Made by a program: the position numbers and the translations under genes | From: Bdellovibrionales bacterium | Lineage (GTDB): Bacteria > Bdellovibrionota > UBA1018 > CAIPTA01 | Length of the DNA stretch: 11,169 bases | Assembly: GCA_021730855.1 (NCBI GenBank) | Contig: JAKFYM010000065.1 | Span: 1-11,169 of the forward strand | Direction: 5' to 3' | The notes under the pieces: generated by a model | What the model saw: the letters and a program-made list of their open reading frames with translations, nothing else | Database searches by the model: none | What the model was told of the DNA's origin: nothing | Shown here: positions 6,642-11,169 of the stretch, piece after piece | How the letters are laid out: the number at the start of each line of letters is the position of its first letter | How positions within the stretch are numbered: the first letter of the stretch is position 1

Positions 6642-7269
6642 TATTGTGGACCTGCAAGAGGCCCGCACCCTCGAGAAAACCAGAGACGCGCGTTTCCTTG
6701 CGCGGGTATTCTCTCCAGCGGAACAGACCTGCCTACGAGAGGCGCAGGATCCCGCCCTCACGCTCTGGCTGCTGTGGTCTGCCAAAGAAAGTTTATTTAA
6801 GTGCCGCAAGAAGCTAGAGCCCGCCCTGGTCTTTTCTCATGCCGCATTTTCCGTTAGCGCCCAGGCCCTGCAAACCATGCGCAAGGCGCCCCCGACCGGA
6901 GCCCTGCACGAGCAAGCGGACATCTCGATCCAATGGGCCTGGAATGCGGACTACATCCACTGCGTGGCCTTCACTTCTCAACCTCCGATCAGCCGCGTGT
7001 CGATCGTAGGCGAAACGCGCGGCACGCTAAACCCCCAGGAAGAGGAGTCCGTGCATTCCCAGGAATCACGGGAAGTGCGCCTCCTGGCCAAACAACTCCT
7101 GCGCGACCATCACTCCCTACTCCAACCCGAAATCGTGCGCACCAAAGAAGGCTCTCGCTTTCTGCCGCCCGAGGCCCGCGAAGCAGGCCAAGCCAGGCCC
7201 GAACTTGGCATCAGCCTCTCTCACGACGGCAGGTATATCGCGGCCGCCGTTTCCCGTTTGGGTCGCTAG
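6625..7269 (+). CDS. 4'-phosphopantetheinyl transferase
   Basis: 214 residues from GTG 6625, overlapping the acyltransferase gene by 17 bases. Metal and CoA motifs are clear: GNDIVDL at 4-10 (D6 corresponds to AcpS Asp8) and LWSAKESLFK at 50-59 (E55 and K59, corresponding to the WxxKEAxxK motif). The C-terminus has ISLSHDGRYIAAAV. The order of motifs is AcpS-like, but the protein is much longer than AcpS (about 125 residues) because of roughly 110 residues between the KES helix and the C-terminal strand. It should transfer phosphopantetheine from CoA to S41 of the ACP encoded two genes upstream. Last gene of the fatty-acyl operon; the next gene starts 28 bases later and may be co-transcribed. 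Confidence 0.85.
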   Translation: MPLGNDIVDLQEARTLEKTRDARFLARVFSPAEQTCLREAQDPALTLWLLWSAKESLFKCRKKLEPALVFSHAAFSVSAQALQTMRKAPPTGALHEQADISIQWAWNADYIHCVAFTSQPPISRVSIVGETRGTLNPQEEESVHSQESREVRLLAKQLLRDHHSLLQPEIVRTKEGSRFLPPEAREAGQARPELGISLSHDGRYIAAAVSRLGR

Positions 7270-7297
7270 TCTCGGCAAATGCCTGTATAGCTACAGA

Positions 7298-7879
7298 ATG
7301 ACCTCTCTCGCCATGCAACTAGAGAAAACGGGCCTTTGTGTCTGGCCGAACTTTCTCTCCCTGAAATCTCTGCAAGAAACGCGGGGAGACCTCGATCGGA
7401 TCCACAGCTCCGGCGACTTTAGCCGTGCTGGCATCGGGCAGGCCGAAGCCCGTGGCACCCATGACCTACGCCGCGATGAGACCTATTGGCTCGATCGAAG
7501 CAGGGCGAATCTGGTGCAATCACGTCTATGGAAAAAAATCGATCAACTCAAGCAAGCCCTCAATCGTGGTCTATTTTTGGGAATCACCGATTTCGAAGGC
7601 CACTATGCGTCCTATCCCAAAGGCGGTTTCTATCGCCGCCACCTAGACTGCTTTCACGGCAGCGAGACACGGATCGTGTCGCTTGTTCTCTACCTCAATC
7701 AAACTTGGCAGGCTTCTGATGGTGGCTGCCTTCGCATTCATAAAAAAGGCGCGCACCTCGATATTCCACCTATTGGCGGCACCTTGGTCTGCTTCCTCAG
7801 CAAGGAATCGGAGCATGAGGTGCTGGAAAGCCATAGGGCGCGATTTAGTTTCTGTGGCTGGTTTGTGAATAAGCGATAG
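7298..7879 (+). CDS. PHD2/EGL-9-like 2-oxoglutarate, Fe(II)-dependent prolyl-hydroxylase-family oxygenase
   Basis: 193 residues from ATG 7298. The frame opens at 7205 inside the PPTase gene, but those 31 residues do not resemble the family. Ligands: H115 and D117 in YRRHLDCF, H173 in ESEHEVL, and R182 nine residues later to bind 2-oxoglutarate, the same spacing as in human PHD2 (His374/Arg383). YPKGGFYRRHLD, VLYLNQTW and GGCLRIHKK also align with PHD2. Bacterial relatives include the Pseudomonas enzyme that hydroxylates a proline of EF-Tu, so a protein or peptide target is plausible. A peptide product of the neighbouring YcaO locus is another possible target, by inference only. It ends 35 bases inside the convergent oxygenase gene. 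Confidence 0.82.
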   Translation: MTSLAMQLEKTGLCVWPNFLSLKSLQETRGDLDRIHSSGDFSRAGIGQAEARGTHDLRRDETYWLDRSRANLVQSRLWKKIDQLKQALNRGLFLGITDFEGHYASYPKGGFYRRHLDCFHGSETRIVSLVLYLNQTWQASDGGCLRIHKKGAHLDIPPIGGTLVCFLSKESEHEVLESHRARFSFCGWFVNKR

Positions 7880-8810
7880 GGCTATTGCGCACCACAAGCT
7901 GCTCTTCATATTCTGGGATGAGAAGGCCCAGGCGCTGCTTGAGAAAATGGTAAACCGATTCATTTTCTCGATCCTTGGCTCCCAGAATAGAAAGGGGAAC
8001 ATCCGCTCGAGGCGTGATGAAGTACGGACAAGAATATCGCTCCTCGCGGCTCCTCGAAACCACCCGATGCAAAGCACTCTTGAACTGCCCCTGGGTCATG
8101 GCCTCGAACAAATCTCCCACGCCGATGACTAGCTCATTTTCCTGTGGAGCGACGGTCACCCATTGTTTCTCTTCCTCTTGATAGAGCTCCAGGCCGGCCG
8201 CGGAGCCCCCCGAAAGGATCGTCAACAAACTAGCGTCTTTATGCGCATCAAAACGAACTTGCTCGTCTTGCAGAGGCGTGGCCGGGTAGCGGATGGCGCG
8301 TAGGACGGTAAGACCGCCTTCTACTCGGCTCGCCAGATGGTTGCTTGAATAGCCAAGATATTCGGCCGAAGCCCGTAGAATCACTTCCGTGGTGCGATAG
8401 AATTCCTGAAAAAGAATATTGCCTAGTTGCTGAAACATCTGGCTGCGTTCCGGCCAAACATTCCGAAAGGACGGACGCGGGAAAAAAGGAAGGGCATCGT
8501 CTTGCATCACATGCCACATATCTAGATCTTCTTTGAGGGTTCCATCATAGTCCGCACGTGGAGCGCGAAAATATCCGACCAACCCACCAGAGGCGGGCAC
8601 CTGAAAGCGAAGCTTTTCCTCGAGCGGGGCCTTGAGGATGCTCTTCGCCTGCTCTTGGTACGCCTGGATCAGGGAAAAATCGACTCCATGATTCTCCAAC
8701 CGTAAATAGCCGGAGGTGGAGAATGCCGCCCCCACGGCCCGCACAAAAGCGCCTTTTTTACTCGGATCAAAAAAATCTTCTACATTCACTTTGGCGATTG
8801 AATCCAACAT
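7845..8810 (-). CDS. Isopenicillin-N-synthase-like 2-oxoglutarate/Fe(II) oxygenase
   Basis: 321 residues from ATG 8810, preceded by GAGGGA about 4-5 bases upstream; the TTG at 8813 is less likely. The N-terminal region resembles DIOX_N: FSTSGYLRLENHGVD, then KAPLEEKLRF. The C-terminal jelly roll carries H190 and D192 (AHKDASLLTIL), H248 (SALHRVV) and R258-x-S260 (RYSCPYF), the full HxD...H...RxS set. Relatives include isopenicillin N synthase, ethylene-forming enzyme and many amino-acid or natural-product oxidases, so the exact substrate is open. It follows the 111-residue gene by 22 bases on the same strand. Its tail overlaps the PHD2-like gene on the opposite strand by 35 bases. Confidence 0.88.
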   Translation of the reverse strand: MLDSIAKVNVEDFFDPSKKGAFVRAVGAAFSTSGYLRLENHGVDFSLIQAYQEQAKSILKAPLEEKLRFQVPASGGLVGYFRAPRADYDGTLKEDLDMWHVMQDDALPFFPRPSFRNVWPERSQMFQQLGNILFQEFYRTTEVILRASAEYLGYSSNHLASRVEGGLTVLRAIRYPATPLQDEQVRFDAHKDASLLTILSGGSAAGLELYQEEEKQWVTVAPQENELVIGVGDLFEAMTQGQFKSALHRVVSRSREERYSCPYFITPRADVPLSILGAKDRENESVYHFLKQRLGLLIPEYEEQLVVRNSPIAYSQTSHRN

Positions 8811-8835
8811 CAAATTCCCTCAGAGATAGTTTTGT

Positions 8836-9171
8836 TTATGCGAGTAGGTAGTATTTGACTGCGCAAATGGCCGAATCTAGATGACGGGTAGAAAAAAGTC
8901 CCCCAAACAGACGTTGGATATCGACATCCTCCACATCTTGCCAGACCTCTAAGCACGATCGGACCAAAAGCCTAGTCTCTTTCGTTAAATTTCCATTATT
9001 TAGCCGAAGGATTCGTCTAGCTTTTGCTGTGTGAAAGGTCTGTTTCTCCACATCCACCAACAGCTTGGTGAGGGCAGTCTGCTTTTGCAAAAGCATCAAT
9101 ATAATCGTGATTTTTGTCACTCGACTCGGCGCAATTAGCCCCATTTTTTCTTTCTGTCTCACATGGCCCAT
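8836..9171 (-). CDS. Unrecognised small helical protein
   Basis: 111 residues from ATG 9171, or 102 from the in-frame ATG at 9144. I do not recognise the family. The sequence is rich in Leu, Lys and Thr, with predicted helical segments (VTKITIILMLLQKQTALTKL, then ETRLLVRSCLEVWQDVEDV) and one Cys near the end. There is no signal peptide, no clear membrane span (the ITIILMLL run is too short) and no metal motif. It is likely co-transcribed with the oxygenase gene 22 bases downstream. The promoter at 9182-9210 would start RNA only a few bases before ATG 9171, so either translation is nearly leaderless or the 9144 start is used. The DNA is visibly more AT-rich than the fatty-acyl operon. Confidence 0.6.
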   Translation of the reverse strand: MGHVRQKEKMGLIAPSRVTKITIILMLLQKQTALTKLLVDVEKQTFHTAKARRILRLNNGNLTKETRLLVRSCLEVWQDVEDVDIQRLFGGLFSTRHLDSAICAVKYYLLA

Positions 9172-9181
9172 GGAGTAAATT

Positions 9182-9210
9182 GTTATACGAATAGAAAAAA
9201 ATTTTCTGAA
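9182..9210 (-). promoter_or_regulatory. Putative sigma-70-type promoter for the 9171 gene and the oxygenase
   Basis: On the minus strand TTCAGA (9210-9205, 4/6 to TTGACA) is followed after exactly 17 bases by TATAAC (9187-9182, 5/6 to TATAAT). It lies in an AT-rich divergent intergenic region. The predicted transcript would begin around 9175. Confidence 0.45.
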
Positions 9211-9239
9211 TTTTGCTGGTTAATTTTTCTTAACTTGAA

Positions 9240-9926
9240 TTGAGATTTAGGTGTCCAGACAATAAGTCGGTGCAAATATTGGAAGGCAACTTCAACTCAG
9301 AAAGTCCTCCGCCAATCTCGGCCACACACTCTCTTTCGAAAAAAATCTTTCAGATCCAGTGGACTGATCATTTTCCGCTGCGCCTACATCAAAGTGAAAT
9401 AGACGTGGTTGTCGGAGACTATGCGACGGTAAGCAAGTTTGTCAAAGAGAGCTACCACCGCATCTATGGTCCCTCCAGCGAAAAGTTTTTCGACAATCCC
9501 CTCATGGGAGCCCAGAAAAATCGCTACTATGAAGAAGCTGGCGATTTTTTCCTATTCCTTCACGAAAAAAAGGTAGTCGGATTTTTTGTGGGAACTCTGA
9601 TCGATTGGAGTAGCTACTATTTTCGCAATTGCTCGATCCTGCCCGAATACCAGGGAGAAAAAATCTACCAGAAATTCTTGGCGATCGTGATCGACATCAT
9701 CCAAAAGACAAAAAAAGTAGATCGCCTGGAGGGGGATGTGTCGCCCGTTAACTACCCTCACATACACATTTTGAATAAATTTCAGTTCACCATCACCGGA
9801 TTCAATAGCTCCGAGCGTTGGGGCACTCTTTTGCATTTTACGAAATTTTTAAATCCGGAAATCCAACGCCAATTTTCGGAAATATTCTGCCATGGGATTA
9901 GCCCTAAACCGATCCAGGACGGTTAG
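9240..9926 (+). CDS. GNAT-fold N-acyltransferase-like protein
   Basis: 228 residues from TTG 9240, the first possible start after an in-frame stop at 9231; GTG 9270 and TTG 9279 are alternatives, and none has a good Shine-Dalgarno sequence. The GNAT core spans about residues 54-190: VVVGDYATVSKFVKESY, then VVGFFVGTLIDWSSYYFRNCSILPEYQGEKIY, with the acyl-CoA loop YQGEKIY (137-143) as a degenerate Q-x-x-G-x-G/A motif, then VNYPHIHILNKFQFTITG (170-187), the usual GNAT strand 6-7 region. About 50 N-terminal residues are extra. Substrate unknown. Encoded 32 bases before the mini-ORF and in the same direction as the YcaO gene, so a role in peptide acylation or self-immunity is possible. Codon use is AT-richer than the lipid operon. 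Confidence 0.6.
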   Translation: MRFRCPDNKSVQILEGNFNSESPPPISATHSLSKKIFQIQWTDHFPLRLHQSEIDVVVGDYATVSKFVKESYHRIYGPSSEKFFDNPLMGAQKNRYYEEAGDFFLFLHEKKVVGFFVGTLIDWSSYYFRNCSILPEYQGEKIYQKFLAIVIDIIQKTKKVDRLEGDVSPVNYPHIHILNKFQFTITGFNSSERWGTLLHFTKFLNPEIQRQFSEIFCHGISPKPIQDG

Positions 9927-9935
9927 CTCCGTCCT
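9916..9935 (+). terminator. Hairpin spanning the GNAT stop codon
   Basis: AGGACGG (9916-9922) and CCGTCCT (9929-9935) form a perfect seven-pair stem with a six-base loop that holds the TAG stop. No T-run follows, so it is a weak terminator at best. It may instead separate GNAT translation from the strong initiation site 12 bases downstream. Confidence 0.4.
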
Positions 9936-9946
9936 AGAACTGAAAC

Positions 9947-9955
9947 AAAGGAGGT
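9947..9955 (+). promoter_or_regulatory. Near-perfect Shine-Dalgarno sequence of the mini-ORF
   Basis: AAAGGAGGT is complementary to the 16S rRNA 3' end along its whole length and lies three bases before ATG 9959. It is the longest Shine-Dalgarno match I see in the window, yet no long gene starts there. Confidence 0.75.
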
Positions 9956-9958
9956 CAT

Positions 9959-9991
9959 ATGAAAAAGCGTTTTGCCCAATCTTGCATTTAG
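9959..9991 (+). CDS. Candidate 10-codon peptide gene (MKKRFAQSCI)
   Basis: ATG with AAAGGAGGT immediately upstream, ten sense codons and TAG. The peptide is basic at the N-terminus (KKR) and ends Gln-Ser-Cys-Ile. Ser and Cys are the residues that YcaO cyclodehydratases convert to azolines, and a YcaO gene lies two genes downstream. Size and position recall mccA of microcin C, which encodes only seven residues and is followed by an intergenic hairpin and modifying-enzyme genes. There is no leader/core division or double-Gly site. The alternative is a regulatory leader peptide whose translation controls the hairpin at 10002-10044, although no run of a regulatory amino acid is present. The start signal is seen in the sequence; the product role is inference. 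Confidence 0.5.
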   Translation: MKKRFAQSCI

Positions 9992-10001
9992 TTCGAACGT
10001 A

Positions 10002-10044
10002 GGTCCGGTGCAATCGGCGCCTCGCGTTTCGGCGGCACCGGGCC
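10002..10044 (+). terminator. GC-rich intergenic hairpin, possible partial terminator or attenuator
   Basis: GGTCCGGTGC (10002-10011) pairs with GCACCGGGCC (10035-10044) over ten positions with one G-U. Inside it CGCC (10018-10021) pairs with GGCG (10031-10034). Only a poor T stretch follows (CTTATAG), so full termination is unlikely. It begins ten bases after the mini-ORF stop, so a ribosome terminating there would sit at or over its 5' arm, and translation of the mini-ORF could change its folding. It lies between the mini-ORF and the diiron-oxidase gene, where it could set the ratio of short to long transcript. Confidence 0.5.
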
Positions 10045-10081
10045 CTTATAGCTGTAAAATGAAAATTCTCGAGGTAAAAAA

Positions 10082-10780
10082 ATGGAAATCGCTTTCGTAG
10101 AAGCCCCGCGCCTGAAAACCGAACCCTCTCGCTTTCTCCTATTTGTGGAGCAAAGCTCGGCGCGCCAATTGGCTTTCAATCCGTTTCTATTGGCTGCCAA
10201 AAATGGGCAAGTCAAACCAAGGCATCTAGAGACCTACCTAAATAACCTGCGCCATCTCTTTCAAGCCTCCAATCTAAGCTTAAAAATGGCTGCACAAGCC
10301 GCGCTTCTTCGGGGAAAAAAAGACCTGGCGAACTTCTACTCTACCAAGGTGGCGGAGGAGGCTGGGCATGAAAAATGGGCCGAGGAGGATCTCGCGGCCA
10401 ATGCGCTTCACCTATTCGAAGAATCCAAGCAAGCAAGCCCCTCGATGCGAAAGCTGGTGGATTTTAGCCGCCAGCTCATTCCGCAATCCCCCGAGCTCTT
10501 CCTGAGCTATGTTTTGTACCTCGAGTATTTTACCGTCCTCGCCGGCCCGGAATTTCTGAAAAACCTAGAAGAAAAGTGCGCGATACCAAGAGAAAAAGTG
10601 AGCGCTCTCTATAATCATGTGGTGCTTGACCAGAAACACGCGGCCGAGGACAACGCGATGATCGCGGGAATGCTAGAAACCGATCTGGCCGACCAAGCCT
10701 ATGACGCGCTCATTGAGCTGGAGTTTCTGGTGTCTGCCTTTCTCGCCGACAGCCTCGATAACACTCTCCATGCCTCTTAA
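10082..10780 (+). CDS. Heme-oxygenase-like diiron/redox enzyme (TenA/PqqC/CADD-like)
   Basis: 232 residues. ATG 10082 has GAGGT at 10071-10075. All-helical protein with the family motif EEAGHEKWAEEDL (92-104), the helix YVLYLEYF carrying E148, and NHVVLDQKHAAED (178-190) giving H179, D183 and H186. The H-x3-D-x2-H spacing equals that of the Chlamydia CADD metal site, so H96, E148, H179, D183 and H186 plus E92 or E93 are likely iron ligands. Members include PqqC, the para-aminobenzoate maker CADD and the diiron N-oxygenase/desaturase-type HDO enzymes. Thiaminase-type TenA is less likely given these ligands. The gene's end overlaps the YcaO start by 11 bases, so the two proteins are probably made in step and may act on one substrate. 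Confidence 0.78.
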   Translation: MEIAFVEAPRLKTEPSRFLLFVEQSSARQLAFNPFLLAAKNGQVKPRHLETYLNNLRHLFQASNLSLKMAAQAALLRGKKDLANFYSTKVAEEAGHEKWAEEDLAANALHLFEESKQASPSMRKLVDFSRQLIPQSPELFLSYVLYLEYFTVLAGPEFLKNLEEKCAIPREKVSALYNHVVLDQKHAAEDNAMIAGMLETDLADQAYDALIELEFLVSAFLADSLDNTLHAS

Positions 10781-11169
10781 ACAGCTTCTGCGCCTATATC
10801 CGCTTCCCTCGGAGCAGTGGACAAGCCCGGAGCTTTTTTCAGAGCTAGTTTGTATCGCTGGTTATCAAACTAGCTCCTGTGGGCTCGTGGTCACCAGCAA
10901 AATAGACGGATCTGACGTCTTTGCCAGCGCGGCGGAGCCCAACCCACAGCAAGCAATGGCACGAGCGTACTACGAGCTCCTGGAACGTGTGGTCCTCACC
11001 ATGGCGAGCAAAGACCCAAAGTTCGCTGCGTTATTTTCCGCGCCCTCGCGCTTCAGCTGCCCTTCGAAGTCGAATGGAGTGGCCTTGCACTCTCGCCCGG
11101 TTCTCGCCAAGCGGGCGGCCGCGCTCGAGCTCATCGAAAGGGATGCAGTGTTGCGGTCCTGGTACGGAG
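10770..11169 (+). CDS. YcaO-family ATP-dependent peptide-modifying enzyme (partial, runs off right edge)
   Basis: 133 codons visible from ATG 10770 inside the end of the diiron-enzyme gene; no stop before the edge. Two YcaO signatures are readable: FASAAEPNPQQAMARAYYELLER, an ExxER-type ATP/Mg motif at about residues 71-75, and SNGVALHSR followed by AAALELIERDAVLRSWYG near the visible end. YcaO enzymes phosphorylate a peptide amide with ATP to form azolines from Cys/Ser/Thr, thioamides (often with TfuA) or amidines. Only about 70 residues precede the first signature, so there is no fused ThiF-like or RRE domain at the N-terminus. Partners may lie to the right. A RimO-type methylthiolation helper (E. 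coli YcaO) is a different subgroup. The pairing with a diiron enzyme points to a biosynthetic role. Confidence 0.85.
   Translation, partial: MPLKQLLRLYPLPSEQWTSPELFSELVCIAGYQTSSCGLVVTSKIDGSDVFASAAEPNPQQAMARAYYELLERVVLTMASKDPKFAALFSAPSRFSCPSKSNGVALHSRPVLAKRAAALELIERDAVLRSWYG

Noticed and set aside
7205..7297. 31-residue N-terminal extension of the PHD2-like protein
   Set aside because: It lies inside the PPTase coding sequence in another frame and has no family similarity; ATG 7298 is the better start.
9991..9998. GTTCGAAC, resembling a tRNA T-loop
   Set aside because: No acceptor, D or anticodon stems can be formed around it; it is an isolated palindrome.
10059..10100. Second short frame (13 codons, MKILEVKKWKSLS) before the diiron-enzyme gene
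   Set aside because: No Shine-Dalgarno sequence, and it overlaps the well-supported start at 10082.
1..11169. CRISPR arrays, rRNA or tRNA genes
   Set aside because: No regularly spaced direct repeats and no recognisable rRNA or tRNA segments were seen on either strand.

Overview
The window is an accessory region of a Gram-negative-type bacterium with moderate GC content by eye. Genes are tightly packed, often with ATGA-type or 8-50 base overlaps, and several use GTG or TTG starts. Some lipid-gene motifs (KAS NGHLTAT, ACP DLGVNSARLVD, PPTase GNDIVDL) resemble, from memory, Bacteroidetes-type secondary lipid clusters. The general look would also suit a Bdellovibrio- or Myxococcota-like lineage. 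I cannot fix the taxon from the sequence.

Layout. (1) Bases 1-159, minus strand: start of a secreted protein with a signal peptide and an Ala/Pro/His-rich repeat tract, running off the left edge. (2) Bases 385-1312: a complete insertion sequence bounded by 22-base inverted repeats (21/22 matching). It carries an intact IS1595-family transposase reading frame whose catalytic residues look replaced. (3) Bases 1468-7269, plus strand: one compact eight-gene fatty-acyl operon, in order enoyl-ACP-reductase-like SDR, KAS III, FabA-type dehydratase, FabZ-type dehydratase, KAS I/II, acyl carrier protein, PlsC-type acyltransferase, phosphopantetheinyl transferase. It has its own carrier, activating enzyme and terminal acyltransferase, but no ketoreductase (FabG) and no malonyl transferase (FabD). 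(4) Bases 7298-9171: a PHD2-like 2-oxoglutarate hydroxylase on the plus strand, overlapping tail-to-tail with an isopenicillin-N-synthase-like 2-oxoglutarate oxygenase. Upstream of the latter on the minus strand is an unrecognised 111-residue protein. (5) Bases 9240-11169, plus strand: a GNAT-like protein, a 10-codon ORF (MKKRFAQSCI) behind a near-perfect Shine-Dalgarno sequence, a strong GC-rich hairpin, a heme-oxygenase-like diiron (TenA/PqqC/CADD-like) enzyme, and an overlapping YcaO gene cut by the right edge.

The most interesting part is segment 5. A strongly translated mini-gene with a Ser-Cys pair, then a hairpin, then oxidative and YcaO modifying enzymes, with a GNAT just upstream, resembles the layout of the microcin C operon (seven-codon mccA, intergenic hairpin, modifying enzyme, GNAT immunity domain). 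Here a YcaO, the enzyme class that cyclises Cys/Ser/Thr, stands in place of the adenylating enzyme. I infer a possible minimal RiPP system. More speculatively, the GNAT could couple it to the acyl-ACP operon to make a lipidated peptide. The alternative reading is that the mini-ORF is a regulatory leader peptide.
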